Shown in pieces: positions 1 to 6,357 of a stretch of 7,643 bases of DNA. Made by a program: the position numbers and the translations under genes. A model generated the notes under the pieces. The model did not search any database, was not told the DNA's origin, and saw only the letters and a list, made by a program, of their open reading frames with translations. The stretch spans positions 1-7,643 of the forward strand of contig JAKALH010000125.1 of NCBI GenBank assembly GCA_021813225.1, read 5' to 3'. The stretch's first letter is position 1. Each line of letters begins with the position of its first letter. This DNA comes from Chloroflexota bacterium. Lineage in GTDB: Bacteria; Chloroflexota; Anaerolineae; J036; Brachytrichaceae.

Positions 1-87
1 AAACCGGGAGATACGGTGACGCTGACCATCATCCGCAACGGCAAGCAGCAGAACGTGAAGGTGACCGTTGGCGAACGTCCGCAATAG
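1..87 (+). CDS. C-terminal end of a PDZ/HtrA-type serine protease (5' truncated by the window)
   Basis: Only the last 28 codons and the TAG stop (85-87) are present, in frame with base 1. The peptide begins KPGDTVTLTIIRNGK and ends VGERPQ. This is the final strand-turn-strand of a PDZ domain, the 'KPGDxVxLxIxRxGK' element seen at the end of HtrA/DegP-family proteases. The complete HtrA gene that follows ends with the matching segment RRPGDTVKLTLIRDN, so this is most likely an upstream paralogue in tandem. The catalytic domain lies outside the window, so a different PDZ protein (for example a carboxy-terminal processing protease) cannot be excluded. A strong intrinsic terminator lies 32 bases after the stop, so the gene is transcriptionally separated from the next one. 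Confidence 0.7.
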   Translation, partial: KPGDTVTLTIIRNGKQQNVKVTVGERPQ

Positions 88-119
88 GCGCCGCCTGAGC
101 CGGAACACTTCACAATATC

Positions 120-152
120 CGCCCCGCACCTGGCAGGTGCGGGGCGTTTTTT
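120..152 (+). terminator. Intrinsic (rho-independent) terminator
   Basis: A perfect 11-bp GC-rich stem (120-130 pairing with 136-146) closes a 5-base loop (TGGCA, 131-135). It is followed directly by six T residues (147-152). It begins 32 bases after the stop codon of the upstream PDZ gene and is oriented to end that transcript. It is the clearest terminator in the window. Confidence 0.93.
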
Positions 153-225
153 ATCGCTGGTCAACCAATGAAGGCCACATCATCGGCAGCAGCAACACCC
201 TAATCAGCTTCTCACTTCCGGGCAG

Positions 226-237
226 TATAGTAACCTT
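226..237 (+). promoter_or_regulatory. Possible -10 element directly upstream of the HtrA gene (leaderless start)
   Basis: TATAGT at 226-231 is a good -10 hexamer and lies only 6 bases before the ATG at 238. No convincing -35 box is seen at the expected distance, and no Shine-Dalgarno sequence lies before the ATG. If the hexamer is used, transcription would start at or next to the A of the ATG, giving a leaderless mRNA. This is inference from spacing alone. Confidence 0.3.
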
Positions 238-1434
238 ATGCGTCGATTACCGTTACTGCTCAGCGGACTGACAGTCGTCATTCTGGGATGTTCGTTTGTG
301 CCGCGCTTCGGCGCGCCTGCCACGCTGGCAACAGCCGCCACGCCGGGGGTTGCTGCTACTGCTGCGCCTGTTGTCATCACCGTCGCGCCCATTGTCATTA
401 CGGCCACGCCCGGTCCGACCGCCACGCCGATCATCAAGATCGTGGACGACCTGGAAAACCTGTACGTCAACCTGTATGAACAGGCCAGCCCGTCGGTGGT
501 GCACATCACCAGCAAGTCGCAGGTATTCGACTTTTACCGCGGCACCGTGCCGCAGGAAGGCACCGGCTCCGGTTTCATCTATGACGGCCAGGGCCACATC
601 GTCACCAATCAGCACGTCATCGACCAGGCGCAGGATGTCGAGGTGGTGCTGGCCGACGGCACTTCGGCGAAGGCCACCATCGTCGGCTCCGACGCTTACA
701 ATGACCTGGCGGTGCTGAAGATCGATGGCGTAAAGCCCGGCCTGCTCAAGCCGCTGCCGCTGGGCGTCTCGGGCGGGCTGAAGGTCGGCATGCGCGTCAT
801 CGCCATCGGCAATCCATTCGGGCTGGACCGCACGCTGACGACCGGGGTCATCAGTGCGCTGGGGCGCACCATCGAGCGCGGGAACCAGGCCGCACTGGGC
901 GAGATGATCCAGACCGACGCCGCCATCAACCCCGGCAATTCGGGCGGACCGCTGATTAACCTGCAGGGCCAGGTCATCGGTGTGAATACCAGCATCCAAA
1001 GCCCCACCGGCGGCTCGGTGGGCATCGGCTTCGCCGTCCCCGTCGACACCATCAAACGCATCGTGCCGCAACTGATCGCCACCGGCAAAGTCGTGCATCC
1101 GTCGCTGGGCTTCAACGCCTACGAAATCAACAGCGATCTGGCAAACGCCTTAAGCCTGCCGGTGCAGAAGGGATTGCTGATCGCTCAGGTGCAGCCGGGC
1201 AGCGCCGCAGACAAAGCGGGGGTGCGCGGCGCGACGCAGCGGTTGCGCACGTATGGCGGCTACATCCTGACCGGCGGCGATATCCTGACGGCCATCGACG
1301 GCAAACCGATCTATACGCGCGATGCCATGACCATCTATCTGGAAACATCCAGGCGCCCCGGCGACACGGTTAAACTCACGCTGATTCGCGATAACAGGAC
1401 GATTACGCTGAATGCGGTGCTCGATGCGAAGTAG
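238..1434 (+). CDS. HtrA/DegP-like trypsin-type serine protease, predicted lipoprotein with one PDZ domain
   Basis: The product is 398 aa. It would cleave misfolded proteins on the outer face of the membrane. Residues 1-18 form a short basic, hydrophobic signal ending in a lipobox-like ILGC with Cys18. An Ala/Thr/Pro/Val-rich linker (about 22-65) tethers the enzyme. The S1 protease domain (about 75-280) has all three catalytic residues: His126 in VTNQHV, Asp156 in YNDLAVLKI and Ser235 in GNSGGPL. A single PDZ domain (about 288-395) follows. Its loop between AGVRG and GGDIL is lengthened (about 331-345), as in many cyanobacterial and Chloroflexota HtrAs and unlike E. coli DegP; E. coli DegP also has two PDZ domains. 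The ATG at 238 is chosen because the signal peptide begins there, although no Shine-Dalgarno is visible. The gene follows a terminator and a probable paralogue's tail, so it is probably transcribed on its own. Confidence 0.93.
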   Translation: MRRLPLLLSGLTVVILGCSFVPRFGAPATLATAATPGVAATAAPVVITVAPIVITATPGPTATPIIKIVDDLENLYVNLYEQASPSVVHITSKSQVFDFYRGTVPQEGTGSGFIYDGQGHIVTNQHVIDQAQDVEVVLADGTSAKATIVGSDAYNDLAVLKIDGVKPGLLKPLPLGVSGGLKVGMRVIAIGNPFGLDRTLTTGVISALGRTIERGNQAALGEMIQTDAAINPGNSGGPLINLQGQVIGVNTSIQSPTGGSVGIGFAVPVDTIKRIVPQLIATGKVVHPSLGFNAYEINSDLANALSLPVQKGLLIAQVQPGSAADKAGVRGATQRLRTYGGYILTGGDILTAIDGKPIYTRDAMTIYLETSRRPGDTVKLTLIRDNRTITLNAVLDAK

Positions 1435-1476
1435 GGGAAGCCGGCAGAACAGGCGATTCGTTCTACCTGATGCAAC

Positions 1477-2997
1477 ATGACCAGCGCGACATACATTCTG
1501 GCGCACGACCTGGGCACGACGGGCAACAAGGCGACGCTGATCGACTCCGCCGGTCGCCCGGTCGCGGCGACATTCGAAGGTTATGCGACGTCCTATCCGC
1601 ACCCGAACTGGGCCGAACAGGACGCCGCGGACTGGGAACGCGCGCTGATGGTGTGCACGCAACGCCTGCTGGCGCAAAGCGGCATCGAGCCGGGACAGGT
1701 CGCCGCCGTCAGCTTCAGCGGGCACATGCAGGGGGCGCTGGCTGTCGATGCGCACGGTGCGCCGCTGCGCCCGGCCATCATCTGGGCCGACCAGCGCGCC
1801 GTGCTGCAGGCCGAGCGCATGGCCATCGCCGGTTCTGAGCGCGTATACCGGCTCAGCGGCCACCGCGTCAGCCCGGCTTATACCGCCGCCAAGGTGATGT
1901 GGTTAAAGGACAACCAGCCGGACCTCTACCGGCGCGCCGCCTTCATCCTGCAGCCGAAAGACTACGCCGCCCTGCTGCTGACGGATGTATATGCCACCGA
2001 CTATTCGGATGCTTCGGGCACACAGGTATTCGACCTGCGCGAGCGGCGCTGGTCGGATGAACTGCTGAGCGCGTTCGAACTGCGCCGCGATATTTTCCCG
2101 CCGGCGCACCCGTCGACGGCGGTCATCGGGAAAGTGACGCCGCGCGCGGCGCGCGCCAGCGGCCTGCTGGCGGGGACGCCGGTCGTCATCGGCGGCGGCG
2201 ACGGCGCCTGCGCTACGGTCGGCTCCGCTGTCGTCCGCGCCGGTGATGCCTATACCTATATCGGCTCCTCGTCGTGGATGGCGCTCAGCACCGCTGAACC
2301 CATGTTCGACCCGCAACAGCGCATCGTCAACTTTGCGGCGCTGGACCCGGCGCTGTACTTCTCGCTGGGCAACATGCAGGCTGCCGGCGGCGCGTTCGAC
2401 TGGCTGGAACGCCTGCTGCGCGAGGAAGGCGCGCCCGACGGCCGGCATGCGGCGCTGGACGCGCTGGCGGCTCAAGCGCCGCCCGGCGCCGGCGGCGTGC
2501 TGTGCCTGCCATACCTGCTGGGCGAGCGCAGCCCGCACTGGAACCCGCGCGCCCGCGCCGCCTTTGTCGGTCTGGCCATGTCGCACGGGCGCGCCGAGAT
2601 GGCCCGCGCGGTGCTGGAAGGCGTGGCGTTCAATATGCGCTGGATACTGGATGTGCTGCGCGGCACGGTCGGGCCGGCCGGCATCCGGTCGATGCGCGTC
2701 ATCGGGGGCGGGATGCGCAGCGCCCTGTGGCGGCAGATTGTGGCCGATGTGTACGGCATGGCGCTGTCCCGCCCGCAGCTCGATTCGGCGGCGACATCGC
2801 TCGGCGCCGCCATTGCCGGCGGCATCGGCGTGGGGCTGTTCCCGGATTTCGGCGTCGTCGAGCGGCTGATTCCGGTGGCGCCGGCGGAAGTGCCCGACCC
2901 GCGCCATGTGGCCATTTACGAGCCGTTGTACCCGCTGTTCCAGCAGACCTATACGGCGCTCAAGCCGGTCTACGACGGGCTTGCGGCACTGGCGTGA
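1477..2997 (+). CDS. xylB: Xylulokinase-type FGGY-family carbohydrate kinase
   Basis: This 506-aa cytoplasmic kinase is predicted to phosphorylate D-xylulose to xylulose 5-phosphate, using ATP, for entry into the pentose phosphate pathway. The FGGY N-domain opens with the phosphate-binding loop DLGTTGNKA (11-19). The substrate region includes GHMQG (82-86) and IIWADQRA (101-108), the latter typical of xylulokinases. The C-domain contains GGGDGACATVG (239-249), with Asp242 as the likely catalytic base, and the second FGGY signature around GGGMRSALWRQIVADVYG (410-427). The length is normal for XylB. The ATG at 1477 has no clear Shine-Dalgarno but gives the expected distance to the phosphate loop. 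The gene follows the HtrA stop by 42 bases. No xylose isomerase, sugar transporter or regulator is in view, so the substrate rests on family resemblance; another ketose or polyol is possible. Confidence 0.88.
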   Translation: MTSATYILAHDLGTTGNKATLIDSAGRPVAATFEGYATSYPHPNWAEQDAADWERALMVCTQRLLAQSGIEPGQVAAVSFSGHMQGALAVDAHGAPLRPAIIWADQRAVLQAERMAIAGSERVYRLSGHRVSPAYTAAKVMWLKDNQPDLYRRAAFILQPKDYAALLLTDVYATDYSDASGTQVFDLRERRWSDELLSAFELRRDIFPPAHPSTAVIGKVTPRAARASGLLAGTPVVIGGGDGACATVGSAVVRAGDAYTYIGSSSWMALSTAEPMFDPQQRIVNFAALDPALYFSLGNMQAAGGAFDWLERLLREEGAPDGRHAALDALAAQAPPGAGGVLCLPYLLGERSPHWNPRARAAFVGLAMSHGRAEMARAVLEGVAFNMRWILDVLRGTVGPAGIRSMRVIGGGMRSALWRQIVADVYGMALSRPQLDSAATSLGAAIAGGIGVGLFPDFGVVERLIPVAPAEVPDPRHVAIYEPLYPLFQQTYTALKPVYDGLAALA

Positions 2998-3036
2998 GTA
3001 TATCGCCCCGCACTTGCGGTGTGGTGAGTGGATGCG

Positions 3037-3432
3037 ATGTTCAGTTCAGAAACGATTCTGCGTGTACTGGGAAACGCCGTCGTCCGCCTGATGGAAGGCG
3101 TGGGGCGGTCGGTGGCCGCCGGTCCGCAGCGCGAGTATCTCGATGTATTAAAGGAACGCATCGATGCGCGGCTGAGCTGGGTGGCTGCGCAGCCGAACGG
3201 CGAAGCGTTGTGGGAGCGCGTGGCGCAGAATGTCGAGGACATCCTGCGCGGCGAGTGGCGCGCCGGGCGCCTGCGCGGCCAACACGCCGACGATGCGTTC
3301 TTCGCGCGCTGCGACCGCGGCACCATGACCCAGAAAGACATCGACAACCGGCGCGTCATCTGCATGGTGGGCGTGGCGCTGGCCCGCCCCGGCGAGTACA
3401 CGCTCTTCACGGTTGAGCAGCGCGCGTCCTGA
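3037..3432 (+). CDS. Stand-alone phage tail sheath C-terminal domain protein
   Basis: The product is 131 aa. From about residue 33 to 127 it follows the C-terminal core domain of contractile tail sheath proteins. The line includes a YLDVLKERIDARLSWV helix segment, QPNGEALWERV, VEDILRGEWRAGRL, DDAFFARCDR, TMTQKDID (about 96-103) and a closing VGVALARPGEYTLF strand. The family's typical form is 'EPNDEPLW...FFVxCDRxTMTQxDIDNGR...VGVAPVRPAEFVIF'. The usual N-terminal and middle sheath domains are absent; about 32 residues, probably a helix (SSETILRVLGNAVVRLMEGV), replace them. ATG 3037 is preferred because GGTGAG (3023-3028) sits 8 bases upstream; a GTG at 3028 would add three residues. It follows the kinase by 39 bases, and its 3' end overlaps the convergent SDR gene by 26 bases. 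No tube, baseplate or other tail gene is nearby. It may be a remnant or a domesticated domain; its role is unknown. Confidence 0.82.
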   Translation: MFSSETILRVLGNAVVRLMEGVGRSVAAGPQREYLDVLKERIDARLSWVAAQPNGEALWERVAQNVEDILRGEWRAGRLRGQHADDAFFARCDRGTMTQKDIDNRRVICMVGVALARPGEYTLFTVEQRAS

Positions 3433-4189
3433 GCCATTCCTCCCACGCGATGCGCCCCTGCCGGTTGTCGGGGCAGGTGTTGTAGCCCAGGCGGAACGCG
3501 CGCGCCACTTCGTCCCGCTCGATGCGCGGGATGACAAGGCGGCGCAGGCGGTGCGCTGCCAGCCACGGCTTGATAAGTTGCGCGATGGTGTGGACTTGCG
3601 GGCCGCCCATGTCGGGGGCGCGTCCGCACGGGCCGCGTATGGCGCACTCGCATAATGCTGCCGCGACTTCGCCGGCGTCGACCGGCTGATAGCGATACGA
3701 CAGCGGCGCCAGCGCGAACGGTCCGCGCAGGTAGCCGGCGATGAAGCGGTCGATCAGGTCGTGGAACTGCGTCGCGCGCAGGATCGTCCACGGAACACGG
3801 CCCGCGATAATGGTTTCCTCGGCGGCAACCTTGTTTTTGTAATAGGGCGTGGGGATGCGTTCGATGCCGACGATGGAAATGTAAATGAAGTGCGCAACAC
3901 CGCGCGCGGCGGCAGCGTCGACCAGCCGCCGCGTGCCTTCCACGTCGATTTCATACGATCGCACGCGCGCGCTGCTGGCGGCGTGCACGACCACCTCGAC
4001 TCCGGCCAGCGCATCAGCCAGCCCGGCGCCGGTTTCCACATCGGCGCTGAACCATGCGGCGTTGTCAGGGATGCCGGCGGGCCGCGCGCGCCGGCTCATG
4101 CCGCGCGTGGCATAGCCCGCGGCGATCAGCCGCGGCAGAAGCTGCCGCCCCAGCATCCCGGCGGCGCCGGTCACCAGTACAGTTGTCAT
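3407..4189 (-). CDS. NmrA-like atypical SDR, NAD(P)-binding oxidoreductase/epimerase-type protein
   Basis: This 260-aa cytoplasmic protein has an N-terminal Rossmann fold. MTTVLVTGAAGMLG gives the TGxxGxxG dinucleotide-binding loop at about residues 7-14. DV..G..RLVDAA (about 82-93) and YISIVGIERIPTPYYKNK (about 103-120) carry the Tyr-Lys pair usual in extended and atypical SDRs. VPWTILRATQFHD (about 132-144) and PVDAGEVA (about 169-176) are typical of the NmrA/SDR_a group. These proteins either reduce or epimerise small molecules or act as redox sensors; the substrate is not evident. The ATG at 4189 is preferred over a GTG at 4195, because AGGTGG lies just upstream and the Rossmann strand then starts the protein normally. 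It begins 23 bases after the stop of the dioxygenase gene, so the two are probably co-transcribed. Its 3' end overlaps the sheath-domain gene on the other strand. Confidence 0.87.
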   Translation of the reverse strand: MTTVLVTGAAGMLGRQLLPRLIAAGYATRGMSRRARPAGIPDNAAWFSADVETGAGLADALAGVEVVVHAASSARVRSYEIDVEGTRRLVDAAAARGVAHFIYISIVGIERIPTPYYKNKVAAEETIIAGRVPWTILRATQFHDLIDRFIAGYLRGPFALAPLSYRYQPVDAGEVAAALCECAIRGPCGRAPDMGGPQVHTIAQLIKPWLAAHRLRRLVIPRIERDEVARAFRLGYNTCPDNRQGRIAWEEWLRTRAAQP

Positions 4190-4212
4190 AGCCACCTCAG
4201 GTTAATCTGCGG

Positions 4213-5031
4213 TCAGGCAGCCCGCACGGGCGGGCGCAGCGGCGGGATGGGCTGTAGAATCCTGCGGCGCTCCGGGGTGAGCCGGTCGAGCAGCGCCTGC
4301 GAGTACTCATACCCGAAGCGCGTGGCCGCCCAGCTTGCGCCGTAGCGGTAGATGACCACGCGGCGCTCGCCCTGGTTGATGCGGCTGCTGCCGCCGTGCA
4401 TGATGCCGTCGACAAACAACACCGCATCGCCCTTGTTCAGCGGGACCTCGACGGCGCCCGCCAGGTTGTCCATGCGGTCGCCGCGGGCGTAGTCGCCCTG
4501 CAGCGGATGCGGGAAGTTGGATTTATGGCTGCCCGGTATCACCATCGTCGCGCCGTCGCCGGGGCTGATGTCGGTCAGCGCCAGGATGATATTGCATTGC
4601 CCGCAGCGGAACACGCCGTTGGCGTAGTGATAGGCTCCGCGCAGCGCGCCGCGGTAGCCGCCGGAATGCACCGGATGATGGCCGCCGGGGCCGCGCACCG
4701 ACAGGATGCACTCATCGATGAACAGCCCCTCGACATACGACTGCTCTTCGCCGCAGTAATGCCGCAGGTAATTGATCCAGCCCGGATGGTCGATGAGTTC
4801 CTCAAATGGGCCGCCCAGCTCGACGCAGTTGTGCAGCTCGAAGCCGGTATCTCTGGTGTAGTCGCGGCGATGGGCGTTGCCCAGCCACTCGCCCATCTGC
4901 AGAGGCGGCACCGCATCGACCGCGCGGTTCAACCGTTCCAGCAGTTCAGGCTCTACCGCATCCTTCAGAACAAGATAACCGCGTAAATCGAACAGATAGT
5001 CGTCCAGCAGGGCAGGCGTCCGGGCTTCCAT
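4213..5031 (-). CDS. Phytanoyl-CoA dioxygenase (PhyH)-family protein lacking an HxD motif
   Basis: The product is 272 aa from ATG 5031. It resembles Fe(II)/2-oxoglutarate PhyH oxygenases, which hydroxylate small organic substrates in the cytoplasm. DDYLFDLRGYLVLKDAV (about 10-26) is the usual N-terminal PhyH element. The jelly-roll core includes ILALTDISPGDGATMVIPGSHKSNFPHP (about 149-176). The distal iron ligand is probably His212 in DGIMHGGS, followed by ERRVVIYRYG (about 222-231), whose arginines would bind 2-oxoglutarate. The proximal ligand region reads HHPVHSGG (118-125), and no HxD or HxE occurs anywhere in the protein; His122 in an HxG context is the best candidate. ATG 5031 has GGAGAG (minus strand, 5046-5041) 9 bases upstream. 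An ATG at 5040 would add three residues, and the frame stays open to 5085. It leads the SDR gene in a probable two-gene operon. Confidence 0.87.
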   Translation of the reverse strand: MEARTPALLDDYLFDLRGYLVLKDAVEPELLERLNRAVDAVPPLQMGEWLGNAHRRDYTRDTGFELHNCVELGGPFEELIDHPGWINYLRHYCGEEQSYVEGLFIDECILSVRGPGGHHPVHSGGYRGALRGAYHYANGVFRCGQCNIILALTDISPGDGATMVIPGSHKSNFPHPLQGDYARGDRMDNLAGAVEVPLNKGDAVLFVDGIMHGGSSRINQGERRVVIYRYGASWAATRFGYEYSQALLDRLTPERRRILQPIPPLRPPVRAA

Positions 5032-5047
5032 TTTCTTCATCTCTCCG

Positions 5048-5077
5048 ACAATACAGGTTGCCGGAATGTTACCGCAA
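5048..5077 (-). promoter_or_regulatory. Candidate sigma-70-like promoter for the PhyH/SDR pair
   Basis: On the minus strand, TTGCGG (5077-5072) and TATTGT (5053-5048) are separated by 18 bases, a passable -35/-10 pair. Transcription would begin near 5041, very close to the start codon choices at 5040 and 5031. The leader would be absent or only a few bases long. The hexamers are weak, so confidence is low. Confidence 0.3.
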
Positions 5078-5174
5078 CTCATCAAGCGGACGGGTCATTC
5101 GCACCGCTGACATCATCGACGGCTCAATGTGCCGGTCGGTACTGACAAACCGCACGCACAAGGCAGGCGCAATG

Positions 5175-5207
5175 ACAATTGTGGAGCCGCCTCAGCAGGT
5201 GTAATTT
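5175..5207 (+). promoter_or_regulatory. Candidate promoter for the DUF362 operon with an overlapping 8-bp palindrome
   Basis: TTGTGG (5179-5184) and TAATTT (5202-5207) are spaced by 17 bases, a reasonable -35/-10 pair in an otherwise GC-rich stretch. The predicted transcription start is near 5214, leaving a leader of about 50 bases before the ATG at 5265. The perfect palindrome ACAATTGT (5175-5182) overlaps the -35 box and could be a regulator site, though a short palindrome like this can occur by chance. Confidence 0.3.
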
Positions 5208-5227
5208 GGTAAGTCAAGGCTTCCCAA

Positions 5228-5243
5228 CCGGGGCGCTCCCCGG
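5228..5243 (+). other. Leader hairpin upstream of the first DUF362 gene
   Basis: CCGGGG (5228-5233) and CCCCGG (5238-5243) form a perfect 6-bp stem around the loop CGCT. It lies 7 bases upstream of the Shine-Dalgarno GGGAG (5251-5255), and no T-run follows, so it is not a standard terminator. It could stabilise the leader or limit ribosome access. No known riboswitch pattern is recognised. Confidence 0.4.
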
Positions 5244-5264
5244 CGGCAGCGGGAGTATATCGTT

Positions 5265-6353
5265 ATGACATGCATCACGCGACGGGAGTTTCTGCGCCGG
5301 CTTACGGCAACGGGCCTGACTACTTCCGGGGTGCTTCTACTGGCGGCATGCCAGCAACCGGCCACCGCAATTCCCACTCGAATTCCTGAGGCAACAGCGG
5401 CCCCCACTATCCAGCCGACTGCGGCGCCGATTATGACGGCGACGAGTACAGCGGCGGTCACCCGCCAGCCTGCGGCGACGGCGCTGCCTCAGGCGACGCA
5501 AACTGCTGTGGTCACTGTTACACCGCAGACGGCGAGCTACCCTGATCTGGTAGTGGTGCGCGGCGGCAAACAGCCCGAGGAACTGGTCAACCGCGCGCTG
5601 GCCGCGCTGGGCGGCATCGAACGATTTGTGAAACCGGGCAACGATGTCATCATCAAACCCAATATCTGCGTGGCCTACCACACCTACGAATACGCGGCCA
5701 CGACCAACCCGTGGGTGGTCGGTGCGCTGGTCAGACTGTGCAAAAGCGCCGGAGCGGCGCGCGTGCGTGTGATGGACAGCCCGTTCGGCGGTACGCCGGC
5801 GCAGGCCTACGCCATCAGCGGCATCCAGGATCAGGTCAACGCCGCTGGCGGCGCGATGGAGCAGATGACAGCGCGCAAGTTCAAGAAGACCGATATCCCG
5901 CAGGGCAAAGACATCAAGAGCTGGCCCATCTACGAGGATATCCTGAAGGCCGATGTCATTATCAACGTGCCGATTGCCAAAAACCACAGCCTGGCTCGTC
6001 TGACGCTGGGCATGAAGAACCTGATGGGCGCCATCCAGAACCGCGAGAGCATCCATGTGCACATGGGCCAGCGCCTGGCCGACCTGGCGAGTCGCATCAA
6101 GCCGGCGCTGACCGTCGTCGATGCCGTGCGCATCCTGGTGGCGAACGGCCCGACCGGCGGCAACCTGGCCGATGTGAAGGAACTGGACACGCTGATTGCC
6201 TCGCCCGACATCGTGGCTGCCGATGCCTTCGCCGCGTCGCTGTTCAACATGAAACCCGATCAACTGGATTACATCGTCGCCGGCGTAGCCAGCGGGATCG
6301 GGCGCAGCGACCTGGCAAACCTGAAAATCGAGCAGATCGCGGTAGGAGGCTGA
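5265..6353 (+). CDS. DUF362 domain protein with Tat signal and lipobox (copy 1)
   Basis: The product is 362 aa. The N-terminus has a twin-arginine motif, TRREFLRRL (5-13), a hydrophobic stretch and the lipobox LAAC with Cys29. A folded lipoprotein exported by Tat and anchored outside the membrane is therefore predicted. An Ala/Thr/Pro/Gln linker of about 60 residues (31-92) precedes the DUF362 domain (PF04015-type, about 93-360). That domain contains PDLVVVRGG, FVKPGNDVIIKPNI (121-134), TTNPWVVGALVRLC, ADVIINVPIAKNHS (229-242), GMKNLMG (249-255), VVDAVRI and ANGPTGG. There is no CxxC cluster, so the domain itself does not look like a ferredoxin. The domain's biochemical function is not established. 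GGGAG (5251-5255) sits 9 bases before the ATG. The TGA is 4 bases from the next start, so the two copies form an operon. The linker is much longer than in copy 2. Confidence 0.9.
   Translation: MTCITRREFLRRLTATGLTTSGVLLLAACQQPATAIPTRIPEATAAPTIQPTAAPIMTATSTAAVTRQPAATALPQATQTAVVTVTPQTASYPDLVVVRGGKQPEELVNRALAALGGIERFVKPGNDVIIKPNICVAYHTYEYAATTNPWVVGALVRLCKSAGAARVRVMDSPFGGTPAQAYAISGIQDQVNAAGGAMEQMTARKFKKTDIPQGKDIKSWPIYEDILKADVIINVPIAKNHSLARLTLGMKNLMGAIQNRESIHVHMGQRLADLASRIKPALTVVDAVRILVANGPTGGNLADVKELDTLIASPDIVAADAFAASLFNMKPDQLDYIVAGVASGIGRSDLANLKIEQIAVGG
6344..6349 (+). promoter_or_regulatory. Strong Shine-Dalgarno for DUF362 copy 2, inside the end of copy 1
   Basis: AGGAGG is a full-strength ribosome binding site placed 8 bases before the GTG at 6358. 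It lies within the last codons of copy 1. It decides the GTG start of copy 2 and indicates translationally linked expression of the two copies. Confidence 0.85.
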
Positions 6354-6357
6354 TACC

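Noticed and set aside
68..271. Short plus-strand open frame over the terminator and HtrA start
   Set aside because: It crosses the terminator hairpin, overlaps the signal peptide region of HtrA in another frame, and has no ribosome binding site or domain.
253..1098. Long open frame on the minus strand opposite the HtrA gene
   Set aside because: It is antisense to a gene with a full catalytic triad. Its His/Asp/Arg-rich translation has no recognisable domain and is the usual shadow in GC-rich DNA.
1470..1479. Alternative ATG at 1470 just before the kinase start
   Set aside because: It is in a different frame from the kinase and opens only a meaningless overlapping frame.
1903..2907. 334-codon open frame on the minus strand opposite the kinase
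   Set aside because: The plus strand clearly encodes a xylulokinase here. The antisense product is Arg/Ala/Gln-rich low-complexity sequence with no motif.
2502..3416. Open frame on the plus strand spanning the kinase end and the sheath-domain gene
   Set aside because: It runs out of frame through two recognisable genes and translates to Arg/Gly/Ala-rich nonsense.
3449..3478. Possible hairpin CCTGCC/GGCAGG as a terminator for the sheath-domain gene
   Set aside because: Only six pairs with a 9-base loop, no T-run after it, and it lies within SDR coding sequence.
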